Shown one piece after another: positions 42,580 to 51,686 of a stretch of DNA of 64,000 nt. The number at the start of each line of letters is the position of its first letter. Position 1 is the stretch's first letter. The translations under genes and the position numbers were made by a program. The stretch comes from Prevotella fusca JCM 17724. Lineage in GTDB: Bacteria > Bacteroidota > Bacteroidia > Bacteroidales > Bacteroidaceae. Where the stretch lies: assembly GCF_001262015.1 (NCBI RefSeq), contig NZ_CP012074.1:1613501-1677500 (forward strand). The letters are read 5' to 3'. Under the pieces are notes generated by a model. The model worked only from the letters and a program-made list of their open reading frames with translations, did no database searches and had not been told where the DNA came from.

Positions 42580-43719
42580 TTAGACACCGGAGCCAGTAGC
42601 CTTTTTATAGACTTCAAGAACCTGTGAAGCGACATCCTGGTTCTCAAAACGTTTCACATAATGCTGGCTCTTGCTGACCATTTCCGTGCAGTTCTCAATC
42701 GCTGACAATATGGCTGCAGCAGCACCATCAGCGTCATCAGGACCCACGTAAAGGCAATCAGGACCGCCTGCTTCCTCCAGACAACTGCCCGTTGCAGCTA
42801 CTACGGGCAAGCCGCTTTGTATGGCTTCGATGATTGGAATACCAAAACCTTCATAGCGAGAAGGATAAATGAAAGCCTCAGCTTGATTATAAATAGCTGC
42901 GAGAAGGTCGTTAGGAACGCCTTGCAGGAAGTGTATGCGGTCACCAATACCTAAGCGTTTGATTTCAGCATCAAGTTTCTTCTGATACTTGGTCTGACGC
43001 CCTACGATGACAAGATGCAGGTCGGAAGGCAGCTTTGCCATTGCCCGAATACCCAAAAGAATGTTCTTTCGCACCTCCACCGTACCCACATTCAGCACAT
43101 AACGCTGTGGAAGCTGGTACTTTCGGCGTGCCTCTTCAATCAGTGAAGGGCTGACCGAATGGCTGAAACGGGTGCTGCAGCTCTGATAAACAAGGTCAAT
43201 CCTGTCCTCCGGAAAGTCACCATAATATAAGATGTCACGCTTCGTACACTCGCTGATGGCAATGATGCGTGTTGCTTCTTGCAATGTCTTATAGAACTTG
43301 CGCTTGTAGAAAAAGACGTCAATAGCAGGATAGAACTCGGGATGACGCAGGAAGATAAGGTCGTGAATGGTGACAACACCGGGGATGCCAGCTGCTGTCA
43401 AGCCCGAAGGAAGCTCGCCCGAAAGACCATGATAAAGCTCTACTCCATCTGCTTTCAGGTCCTTTACCACTCCTTTCACGCGCCACAAGTCCCGCTGCAG
43501 GCGGAAACGAAGGTGCTCAGGATAGCGGAACTGCACGTTCTCCCGCAGCTCAATCTGATTGCGGAAGTCGTCCCGTCCGGCATCAGGAGCATAGAGCCGC
43601 AACATTGTATCCGGCATCAGCGGTGCAAGGTCGTTGATGAGCGTACGCCCGTAGCTGCCCAGTCCTGTTCCGTTTCTCACGATTCGTTTGGCATCATAGC
43701 CTATTATCTTCCTATTCAT
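42580..43719 (-). CDS. GT4-type glycosyltransferase
   Basis: A 379-residue two-domain GT-B enzyme. The start at 43719 overlaps the upstream gene's stop (ATGAATAG) by 8 bp, implying translational coupling. An N-terminal domain with GLGSYGR, then HDLIFLRHPEF, is followed by the C-terminal nucleotide-sugar domain with YVLNVGTVEVRKN, VGRQTKYQKKL and the EAFIYPSRYEGFGIPIIEAIQSGLPVV signature. It probably adds a hexose to an LPS or cell-surface glycan. Donor and acceptor are not known. Coupled with the GT87-like gene before it. Confidence 0.92.
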   Translation of the reverse strand: MNRKIIGYDAKRIVRNGTGLGSYGRTLINDLAPLMPDTMLRLYAPDAGRDDFRNQIELRENVQFRYPEHLRFRLQRDLWRVKGVVKDLKADGVELYHGLSGELPSGLTAAGIPGVVTIHDLIFLRHPEFYPAIDVFFYKRKFYKTLQEATRIIAISECTKRDILYYGDFPEDRIDLVYQSCSTRFSHSVSPSLIEEARRKYQLPQRYVLNVGTVEVRKNILLGIRAMAKLPSDLHLVIVGRQTKYQKKLDAEIKRLGIGDRIHFLQGVPNDLLAAIYNQAEAFIYPSRYEGFGIPIIEAIQSGLPVVAATGSCLEEAGGPDCLYVGPDDADGAAAAILSAIENCTEMVSKSQHYVKRFENQDVASQVLEVYKKATGSGV

Positions 43720-44893
43720 GTGCATCAATCTTTTCAGTTGGAGCATAATCCTTGAATCCTAATTCATAGCAGAGCCAGAACCAGAGGATGCTGATTGGCA
43801 GTGCACGAAGGGCATAAGCCTGGATGTAATCGTGGCGTATATGCTTCGGGAAGAGGTCGCAGTTGCCCATTCCTGACAGTACGAAGACGAATACCATCAG
43901 TGCCACAGCCCATTTTCCACGCCCCCATGGCGCAGCTGTGTACCATATACAGGCACCTGTCAGTGCAATGATATATCCGCTTGACTCGCTGCCCGTACTG
44001 AAGAGTATCACAAAGAGCATCACCGAGGCAAGGATGGTTTCACGGAAGGCAAGGTGCCTGTACTGTGAACGACGCAGGTAAGGAAGTGCAAAGAGCAGCA
44101 TACCCGGAACGATGAGCCATAGGTCGGAATAGTCCATATTACCCGTTGTGCGGCGTACCAGACCCAATAAAGAGATGTTCTGTGCAAAGGAATGAATGTT
44201 CTCCGTATTCTTCCCTACAAGGCAGGTGAACCACTCATGGTATTGTCCGATGATATAGTCAGGCGAACTGATTACCATCGGAGCAAGGAAGAGAATGACC
44301 GACCAGATTGCCAGCCATACCACCAGTCGCACCTTATGCCGTGAGAAAAGGAAGAACGCAAGTCCAACGATACCATAGAGTTTTACCAATGCACCCAATA
44401 CGATAAAGAATGCAGCCCAGCCTTCATGCTCCTTTTCAATGAGGAAGAATGACGACAGGATGATAGCTGCAATGGCAATATTGAACTGCTGCATGAACAG
44501 TGCCGTCAGCAGTGTAAAACCGCAGAACCAATAGATAAATACCTGCTGATTCTTCCTAAGACCTGACCAATAGACAGCTGCAAACAGCCAGCCCGACAGG
44601 AACAGGAGCCACAGAAGCATACCAGCCCACTCGGGAAGGATGGCGAAAGGTGCTATGATCAGTGAGAAAAGAGGACCGTAATGGTTCACGTCGCTGTACT
44701 CTGCCGGATAAGCCGCATAAAGCGATGTTCCGTTCATGGTGTGCCAGAAAACACCTTTAAATATAAGGAAGTTATTATGACTACGATGCAATTTCAACAT
44801 GCCCACCAACGACAGTATAGTCCATATACCTAAGAGTAAACGGCGGTCAGAGAGGAAAGGGTGATTAAGGAAACGCTTAATTTTATCGTTCAT
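43712..44893 (-). CDS. GT87-like (DUF2029) polyprenyl-linked glycosyltransferase
   Basis: A 393-residue integral membrane protein with about ten spans; I start at 44893 (MNDKIKRF), since the upstream part of the frame is not typical. The arrangement of short polar ends and long hydrophobic runs with a conserved Asp/His loop near the N-terminus (YSDVNHYGPLFSL) fits GT-C family GT87/DUF2029 enzymes. These use polyprenyl-phosphate sugars outside the membrane, so the GtrB/GtrA pair nearby could supply its donor. It is followed by a coupled GT4 gene. The 1.1-kb upstream region carries an inverted-end element. Confidence 0.8.
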   Translation of the reverse strand: MNDKIKRFLNHPFLSDRRLLLGIWTILSLVGMLKLHRSHNNFLIFKGVFWHTMNGTSLYAAYPAEYSDVNHYGPLFSLIIAPFAILPEWAGMLLWLLFLSGWLFAAVYWSGLRKNQQVFIYWFCGFTLLTALFMQQFNIAIAAIILSSFFLIEKEHEGWAAFFIVLGALVKLYGIVGLAFFLFSRHKVRLVVWLAIWSVILFLAPMVISSPDYIIGQYHEWFTCLVGKNTENIHSFAQNISLLGLVRRTTGNMDYSDLWLIVPGMLLFALPYLRRSQYRHLAFRETILASVMLFVILFSTGSESSGYIIALTGACIWYTAAPWGRGKWAVALMVFVFVLSGMGNCDLFPKHIRHDYIQAYALRALPISILWFWLCYELGFKDYAPTEKIDAHE

Positions 44894-45230
44894 ACCAAAT
44901 TCGTTTGCTTGCTTTATATTTTTTACTTCATGCGAATAACAGCACAAAAGTAACAATAAAGAATGATAAATATACTATTAATAGCCCATTATTTCCGAAA
45001 AGCCTAAACATAAGTATATCACCTAACTACAAAGTCTTGTAACTCATCATGAACCTCTCTGAAGCTGCAAGCAAACTCAAATAAGATTCAAACGCCTGAC
45101 CCAATGGAAACAAATAGCACTGAAACTCATTTGTTTACTGATGTTGTTGACACTAATTATCAACGCCCTAAACTGGAACAGGGGCATCCGACTAAGAGGA
45201 ACGAATCATGCAATTAACCACGAATAACGG

Positions 45231-45717
45231 CTCTTCCGTTAAATGCGTAGATGCCTACGCATATAATGAATATAGCCTCAAAGTGAAGTGTTCTTCATTT
45301 TAAATCCATATCATTGAGACAATAGGGCTTTTATCTAAATCTGCAACTGTTCACTTGTACCCTGTGAGATACAAAAGAAGCATATTTGAAATATATTGAC
45401 AATTATGCAGCCGTCAGGCTCAAAAAGAAGTGCGAAAACGACGGATTTCATCAACGTTGTAACCTACAGTGAATCAGACCTTTGCACAACCGTGTTTCAA
45501 AAGGGCGTTAGTTAGGGTTCAAAAGGGCGTTAATTAGACCTCAAAAGGGCGTCTTTTCGAAGCCAATTGGGCGTCTTTTCAAAGCCAGAAGAGCATCAAT
45601 TAGATTTCATGTTTTGAAATATTTGTACAAAAACGTTGTCCGGGTCATTACAAAAGGTATATAATGACAGATTTTACACAAGCATAATGATGAACATCCA
45701 CGCATTTAACGGAAGAG
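45231..45717. mobile_element. Inverted-end element 1 enclosing a 22-bp array
   Basis: Inverted ends 45231-45253 (CTCTTCCGTTAAATGCGTAG...) and 45695-45717 match in 22 of 23 positions. A hairpin ATGCGTAG-ATGC-CTACGCAT overlaps the left end. The array of five 22-bp units at 45498-45607 lies inside. There is no coding sequence. A second element with related ends is at 50970-51566. Confidence 0.75.
45498..45607. repeat. Family-2 22-bp array, copy 1
   Basis: Five units of exactly 22 bp beginning at 45498, 45520, 45542, 45564 and 45586. The first three start with CAAAAGGGCGT; units four and five start with CAATTGGGCGT and CAGAAGAGCAT. It sits in the divergent region between the GT87-like gene and the YejM-like gene. 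Confidence 0.92.
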
Positions 45718-46031
45718 GTCAAATAACTATAAGCAATAACTTTAACGGATAAAAAAAACACCTGCTGGAAACAACGAAAGGCAATGAGTCTGTCACTGAA
45801 AAACACCATACACTTTTACTATCCAGCTTGAAAGAATAAATCATAAAGGCATAAGTTTGAGACATAAACTTACCATTCTCTCATCAGACTTTCGTTGTTA
45901 CTACGGTCGGTAAAGGCTTTTTCCACAATAAAAGACAAAGCAATAGTACCATTTATAAAATAATTATATATCTTTGCAGACATTATTATTTATGCAGTTT
46001 TAAGCTGTGATACAACTGAGAAAAAGAAGTT

Positions 46032-47897
46032 ATGACATTAGAGAGAAAAAGTAACATCAAACAAGGATTCATTTATTATGTTCTGTCGACCCTTGCACTG
46101 ACAATCATATTCTTCTCCTACATCTTCAATGGGCAGAGTACAGAGGTGATGGACAGTATTGGTTGGGGTTACTTCGTATCGTCATGTATCACGCATGCTG
46201 CGTTGTTTATGCTTGTACCTTTTCTTATCCTGCAAGTGCCTTTGGCTGCTCTTGGTTGCCGTCAATGGCTTGCAAGAACCATTCTCGCAATTGTTTATGC
46301 CTTACTGTTTATCGTTGCCGTAGTGAACAGTTACGTTTACGGTATCTATCATTTTCATATCAATGGACTTATCCTGGAAATGCTGACAGGTCCTGGTGCA
46401 TCAGAGATTTTTGTCTTTAGTGTGTGGGAATACTTGAAAGCCATCAGTCTGGCTTTAAGTTTCGTCTTGCTCAGTGTAGGACTGGGTATTATTGCAAAGT
46501 TCATTTCCAAACACCTTATAATAAAGCATCTCAATCAGAGCATACTGTTAATGTTGCTTGGCTTCGTGCTCCTCTCGCAAGGAATACACATTTATGGCGG
46601 GGCTACGATGCGGAGTTCAATCATTGAGTCGACTGACGTTTTACCTTATTACTTCCCACTTCGTGCCAATAAACTTCTGGAGAAGTTAGGAGTCGTAAAC
46701 ATTGAGAAGATTAACCAAATACAGCTGAAAGGGGGCGTGAACAAATTGCGTTACCCATTGGAACCGCTGAGAACGAGCATTATTGACCATCTTGGCAAAC
46801 CTAACGAGAGGTATAACATCGTTATCTTCTGTATTGACTCTTGGAATCCACGTACACTCACACGCGAGTGTACACCAAATATCTGTGCGTTTGCCGACCA
46901 TGCAGAGACATTCACTCATCATCTCAGTTCGAGCAATGCCACCAGTGGCGGTGTCTTCGGTATGTTCACGGGTATCTCGGCCTATTACTGGAAGAGCTTT
47001 GATTACAGCAATACGCAGCCTGTACTTATCAAGCAACTACTGAAAGAGGGCTATCGTGTGCAGACTTATCCCAGTGCGACATTGGAGTATCCACCCTTTA
47101 CAAAGATGCTGTTCCGTGATGTGAAAGGACTAAACGTAAGCACTCCAGGTAAAACAACCATCGAACGGGATAACCGAATTACGCATAACTTCGTTGCTGA
47201 TATTGATAAATACAAGGGAGAAAAACCTTTCTTTGCCTTTGTATTCTACGATATAGCCCACAACATGGACTTGCCAAAGAGCAAGCAATATCGATTCAAA
47301 CCTTGCTGGGAGTATGTTGATTACATGAAACTCAACAACAATACTGACCCAACACCGTTCTTCAACCTCTATAAAAACTCTGTTGCTGAAGCCGACTCGC
47401 TCGTCGGGGTGGCAATAAACAAGCTGCGAGAGAAAGACTTACTACGCAATACTGTGGTCATCATAACTGGCGACCATGGGCAGGAATTCAATGAGAATCA
47501 TAACAACTACTGGGGGCATGCTTCTAATTATTCGATACATCAAGTTGGAACACCGCTCATTTATTATTACCCTGGCTGCAAACCTGGTAAGCGAAACTAT
47601 CGCACGACTCATTATGACATCTCACCAACACTCATGCAGAGTGTGTTAGGTGTGACCAATCCACCTTCAGATTATTCAATGGGGAAACACCTCGAAGACC
47701 CTTCTCCACGTGATTGGCACCTCGTTGGGCACGAACTCTATTATGCTTTTATCCGCACTGACGGTGCGATCATTGAGAAGCAAGGATCTGGAAACCTCAA
47801 GATTATGGATCCGAAGATGCACGTCATACCGAACTATCCGCTTAGCGCGAAGGACTTACAAGCTGTTATTCAGAGGATGAATAGGTTTTATAAATAG
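46032..47897 (+). CDS. YejM/PbgA-like inner-membrane sulfatase-fold protein
   Basis: A 621-residue protein with five N-terminal membrane spans (residues 15-195), a linker with YFPLRANKLLEKLGVVN, then an alkaline-phosphatase-superfamily periplasmic domain. This domain has NIVIFCIDSWNPRTL, HHLSSSNATSGGVFGMFTG, FVFYDIAHNMDLP and VIITGDHGQEFNEN. This order fits DUF3413/YejM (PbgA/LapC), which in E. coli senses lipid A and controls LPS synthesis via LapB. Whether this copy is a regulator or an active head-group transferase is open; it keeps several catalytic-type residues (CIDSWN, GDHGQEF). A TATCTTTG box lies at 45969-45976 upstream. Confidence 0.78.
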   Translation: MTLERKSNIKQGFIYYVLSTLALTIIFFSYIFNGQSTEVMDSIGWGYFVSSCITHAALFMLVPFLILQVPLAALGCRQWLARTILAIVYALLFIVAVVNSYVYGIYHFHINGLILEMLTGPGASEIFVFSVWEYLKAISLALSFVLLSVGLGIIAKFISKHLIIKHLNQSILLMLLGFVLLSQGIHIYGGATMRSSIIESTDVLPYYFPLRANKLLEKLGVVNIEKINQIQLKGGVNKLRYPLEPLRTSIIDHLGKPNERYNIVIFCIDSWNPRTLTRECTPNICAFADHAETFTHHLSSSNATSGGVFGMFTGISAYYWKSFDYSNTQPVLIKQLLKEGYRVQTYPSATLEYPPFTKMLFRDVKGLNVSTPGKTTIERDNRITHNFVADIDKYKGEKPFFAFVFYDIAHNMDLPKSKQYRFKPCWEYVDYMKLNNNTDPTPFFNLYKNSVAEADSLVGVAINKLREKDLLRNTVVIITGDHGQEFNENHNNYWGHASNYSIHQVGTPLIYYYPGCKPGKRNYRTTHYDISPTLMQSVLGVTNPPSDYSMGKHLEDPSPRDWHLVGHELYYAFIRTDGAIIEKQGSGNLKIMDPKMHVIPNYPLSAKDLQAVIQRMNRFYK

Positions 47898-47966
47898 CAC
47901 ACAGGGAACTGTTTGTATTTTAACCAATTGGGATTAGGATTTACTTACTTATATTTGCACATTATG

Positions 47967-49567
47967 CCTCAATTCCGCAGCGTTTTTCCTTGTGAGGCGA
48001 TTTTATATGTTGAGATGTCTTTTTGTGGCTCTATATGTTGTTATGAGGATTATCGGGGCTTCCTGGGTCTTGCCGAAGCATGAAATCCCCCACCCAAACC
48101 AATGGGGAATATGAGAACCACAAAGAAATGCTGCTTATTCAAGGAATATGTCAGAGTAGTATGCTTTGTTTGTATACAGGTTCAGAACGTTCCGCCTTCC
48201 TGTTCTCACCCATTTTGCCGGCACGCTGACAAAATGCAGGATAAATGCTTTCAGTCTGCTTGTCTTTTTCAACGGCTTGACCTTTTCGCTGATATGGCGG
48301 ACGAGATAGAGATAGAAGTTCTTCAGCATGGCAGTAACCATCATGAAAACCATGTTCTCATCCATGAAGGAAAATGGCAGATGCGACCAGCCGAAGTCAT
48401 TGTTCTGTATGTCGAAGTTCTTTTCGCTCGCTCCACGTTCATTGTAGAATGTAATGATGTCCTTCTCTGTGGGTGTCCGGTTGTTGGTAAGGATACAGCG
48501 GTATGTGTATATCACTCCGAACATATCCGTCTGTTCCCTGCCGTGTTTGTCTTTCAAGGGAGTACGCTGTACGACAAGCCTGTATGACTTTCCTTCGATG
48601 AGGTTGTCCATGCTGACGGAGATGACATCGTATCTCTCATAACCAACCTCAACGCTCTTCCATTCTTCCAGCTGGCGGAACTCCTCGCACCGGCTGCCGC
48701 AGCTGGCAGCACGTATATAGAACGTGTTGCAGCGCTGCTCTACGGTTCGGATGACTTCCTTCGAGAACGACCCGCAGTCGGCACGGAAACGCTCTATCAC
48801 AACACCAAGCTCGGAGGTCACACGGTCCATAATTCGGCGAAGCGTGTCCTCCTGATGGAATTTCACGTTGGTGTTTCCGTCACGGTTCTCACCTCCGACT
48901 ATGATGCCCCCGATGGAAGCCCAGCCCGGGAAATAGCCAAAATCCTGCTTGTAGGAATACTTTGCATCGAACTTGTGGGCAGGAACAAACTGGTGGTCAA
49001 AGTCCAGGTCAACATGACTGCCCGCCTTTATAAGCCCCATCCTACGTATCATACGTAAAAGTAAGGTGTTCAGCTTCTCTGCAGTGTTGAAACTGTAGGA
49101 CCTGCCGGAGGTTTCGCTCTTATAGACAATGTTCTCTTCAGCAAGCTCCTTCAGTCCGCGCCCCACAGTGTCGGCGCCGGGTAACAGCGTACCAGGTCTC
49201 TGCCTGAACTGCCCTGTAAGCGCATTGATGTCCTCAAGGCAATCCCCACCGCAAAGGTAGCTGAAGAAGAGAGAGCCCAGGATGCTTCCATGGCTGAATG
49301 CCTTGCCGCTGCATCCGCGTCTGCCCAACACGGATTCGGTAAGTTTTTCAAAGCCCAACCTTGAAAAAACGTCCATGATGTGATAAATTCCTCCGAAGGA
49401 AGTGATATTCTCGTTTTTAATTGCTACCTTTGTCATGTCAGATTTTTGCTTGTTTATTTTTTGATAGCACTAAGATAGGTGAAAATTCTGACATATCCAA
49501 GTGTTTTGAGGACTTTGTTTCTCAGGCACTTGGAGTTCTCAAAAGAAATTGTGCTGCGGAATTAAGG
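47967..49567 (-). mobile_element. IS1380-family insertion sequence, copy 2
   Basis: A 1601-bp element with ends CCTCAATTCCGCAGCG and CCTTAATTCCGCAGCAC (read inward), flanked on both sides by TTATG (47962-47966 and 49568-49572), a perfect 5-bp target duplication. The transposase points left. Intact and possibly active. Confidence 0.96.
48135..49436 (-). CDS. IS1380-family transposase, copy 2
   Basis: A 433-residue DDE transposase, near-identical to the copy at 14300 with about two dozen amino-acid differences (for example VPAHKFDAKYSYKQDF). The catalytic region DLDFDHQ, RADCGSF and YNERGASEKNF is the same, so both copies look functional. It lies between the YejM-like gene and a GT4 gene, without interrupting either. 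Confidence 0.95.
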   Translation of the reverse strand: MTKVAIKNENITSFGGIYHIMDVFSRLGFEKLTESVLGRRGCSGKAFSHGSILGSLFFSYLCGGDCLEDINALTGQFRQRPGTLLPGADTVGRGLKELAEENIVYKSETSGRSYSFNTAEKLNTLLLRMIRRMGLIKAGSHVDLDFDHQFVPAHKFDAKYSYKQDFGYFPGWASIGGIIVGGENRDGNTNVKFHQEDTLRRIMDRVTSELGVVIERFRADCGSFSKEVIRTVEQRCNTFYIRAASCGSRCEEFRQLEEWKSVEVGYERYDVISVSMDNLIEGKSYRLVVQRTPLKDKHGREQTDMFGVIYTYRCILTNNRTPTEKDIITFYNERGASEKNFDIQNNDFGWSHLPFSFMDENMVFMMVTAMLKNFYLYLVRHISEKVKPLKKTSRLKAFILHFVSVPAKWVRTGRRNVLNLYTNKAYYSDIFLE

Positions 49568-49658
49568 TTATGAACGATTTACAACGCATCTTCCTTTTAC
49601 GGTTGAAAAGACGAAAAGTGAGGGTGTGATTGCAATCTGGGAAGCCACCCGTTTCATG

Positions 49659-50822
49659 CTACTTATCCAGCAGCTTCATGAACTGCTCGCCCGTTACCTC
49701 AAAGGTGAACTGCCTGCTGTGTTCGCTTCTTCCCTTGGCTATACGTGCCTGCAGCTCCTTGTCGGTAAGGGCTTCGTGCATTGCCTTTGCCAGTGCTTCA
49801 GCATCACGCATGGGTACCAGTACTCCTGCCTTGCCATGATTGAGAATCTCTTTCGGTCCTGTCGGGCAGTCACTTGCTACGACCATCTTGTCCAGAAGCA
49901 GTGCCTCAAGCATTGTCGTAGGCAATCCCTCGAAGTGGGAACTCTGCACAAACAGACTGCAACGATTCGTCCAAGGCAGCGGATTAGCCATAAAGCCAAG
50001 GAAGACAACATGCTTCTCAACCCCACAGTCACGGGCTGTCTGCTGTAACTGTCCTAACGATTCGCCCTTGCCGATGACATAGAGTTCTTCCGTATGCCCA
50101 TATTTCTTCCGCAACAGTGCATAAGCCTTGATAAGGGTCGTGACATCTTTTTGACCTTCTTCAAGTCGTCCGACACTTAATATGAACGGCTTTTCAATGC
50201 GTCCGTCGGTCACCGGAGCATTGGCTGCAGCATCTAATGCCTCCGTATTTATGCTATTATAAATCAGGCACAGACGGTCTTTCTCATTTGGGAAATAAAC
50301 CTTGGCTTCCTCAAACATATCTTGGGAAATCGTTATCAGATGGTCATAATTGCATGACCTTTTCTGCAGATGCCGCACTACACGAGGCATTACCTTCTCA
50401 TTTGCACGAAGTGAACAATGATAGAATATAAGTTTCCGGCATTCAAGAGGCTTCATGTAAGAGCCAAAATAATTGACGAAGTCTATCACAACATCATTCT
50501 CTCGACCTATCTTCAGCAGTTTCCGCTGTATCATCAGACGACGGAAGGGGTTCAGGAACAGTTCATCCAGCAATTTATAAGGATGCTTTATCTTTTGCAG
50601 AAAACGCTGCAATAACAAACGGTTCTTTACCAGATGCACAACCTTCACATCTTCTGGTATGCGCGAACGGAATACTTCCAGATCACCCATATCGTAACAG
50701 ATTACCAGTGTCAGGTTATACTTCCCTGTCTTGGAAAGGTTACGAAGATACTCTATAAGTACTGTCTCAGTTCCTCCATCAAGGAAAAAACCAAACAGGA
50801 ATGCGATATTTCTTTTCTTCAA
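49659..50822 (-). CDS. GT4-type glycosyltransferase, TTG start likely
   Basis: A GT-B enzyme closely related in layout to the one at 52634: both open with the LF..FLDGGTETVLIEYL / FLMSRFLDGGIDTVLIEYL strand and share the SVGRLEEGQKD... and VHSAKFEGLPT / VQSSHFEGLPTTMLEALLL blocks and the ATDCPTGP(K/Q)EIL motif. The first upstream ATG (50945) leads through a hydrophobic stretch without homology, so I place the start at the TTG at 50822, giving 387 residues that begin KKRNIAFLF. The start is uncertain. It probably adds a sugar in an LPS or exopolysaccharide chain; a divergent GT2 gene lies across the repeat element. Confidence 0.85.
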   Translation of the reverse strand: MKKRNIAFLFGFFLDGGTETVLIEYLRNLSKTGKYNLTLVICYDMGDLEVFRSRIPEDVKVVHLVKNRLLLQRFLQKIKHPYKLLDELFLNPFRRLMIQRKLLKIGRENDVVIDFVNYFGSYMKPLECRKLIFYHCSLRANEKVMPRVVRHLQKRSCNYDHLITISQDMFEEAKVYFPNEKDRLCLIYNSINTEALDAAANAPVTDGRIEKPFILSVGRLEEGQKDVTTLIKAYALLRKKYGHTEELYVIGKGESLGQLQQTARDCGVEKHVVFLGFMANPLPWTNRCSLFVQSSHFEGLPTTMLEALLLDKMVVASDCPTGPKEILNHGKAGVLVPMRDAEALAKAMHEALTDKELQARIAKGRSEHSRQFTFEVTGEQFMKLLDK

Positions 50823-50969
50823 AATATATATTTTTACTTGGATAAAACTACTTAACGCATTGTTTAAAACCGCAGGCTCACCTGTCAGATACCATAAACG
50901 GCTTATAGGCAACTTGACAAAGATAATAATAAAATCTGATAACAATATACCATTCGATAGATTTTTAAA

Positions 50970-51566
50970 GGTTCATCCGTTAAATGCGTGGATGCTTTTC
51001 GTGTAGCTTCAACGGAAGAACCGGAGCTGTTTATTAAATCAAAACATAGCCAAGACAGTCAATTACCCACTTTTATTATCATTCTCCGACACAGAAAACC
51101 TTTCCATTTTAATACTTTGAAAATGCAGACAACAGATTGAAAAATCATGACATAATTTCGGGTAAAATACCTACAGATAAAGGCAAAAACACGCATAAAA
51201 AGCAAGTCTGCAGCCAACAGTAAATCAATCAGTTATAAAGCAGTGCAAGAAAAGGTGCTTAATTGGACTTCAAAAGGGCGTCAGTTAGACCTCAAAAGGG
51301 CGTCTATTGCAAGCCAATTGGGCGTCTTTTAGAAGCCAAAAGACCATGTATTGGCTTTGAGTTGTATGAAAATAGTTTACAAACATTGAGTGATATGGGA
51401 ATAAGTCGTTTGTAGAAGACGGAAAGACATAGCATCTGTTTGCCTTTTCTGTATTTTTATCTTGTGCTTTACCTCTTTTTATGAGACCGTCTGTTTTTGG
51501 ACAGTCATACCATACAGGTGTATAAGCCTTTGTTCTGTTTCCAATCTACGCATTTAACGGAAGAAC
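50970..51566. mobile_element. Inverted-end element 2 enclosing a 22-bp array
   Basis: Inverted ends: left 50970-50994 (GGTTCATCCGTTAAATGCGT...) and right 51543-51566 (...ACGCATTTAACGGAAGAACC), with similarity extending to TTTAAA-rich flanks. A second AACGGAAGAACC at 51011-51022 pairs with the left end as an internal hairpin. It encloses a family-2 array. It lies in the divergent region between two glycosyltransferase genes. Confidence 0.75.
51249..51358. repeat. Family-2 22-bp array, copy 2
   Basis: Five 22-bp units starting at 51249, 51271, 51293, 51315 and 51337. Units two and three begin CAAAAGGGCGTC; unit four begins CAATTGGGCGT. The sequence just after the array (TATGAAAATAGTTTACAAAC) is also similar to that after copy 1. 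Confidence 0.92.
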
Positions 51567-51673
51567 CTTTTTAAACCCGCAGGGAAATATGGAATCAGGG
51601 CTTTGCAAATCAGGGCGGAGATTATTTTTTATCATTTTATTTCATGAGCCTGTACAGATAAAAAAATAATTTG

Positions 51674-51681
51674 TATATTTG
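51674..51681 (+). promoter_or_regulatory. -7 box very close to the WaaE-like start
   Basis: TATATTTG matches TAnnTTTG and ends 5 bases before the ATG at 51687, so the transcript would start at or near the start codon. No good -33 TTTG at the usual spacing is seen. Confidence 0.5.
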
Positions 51682-51686
51682 CGGAT

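Noticed and set aside
45498..45607. CRISPR array
   Set aside because: Units are 22 bp with no separate spacers, and there are no cas genes. The repeats are whole-unit, not repeat-spacer.
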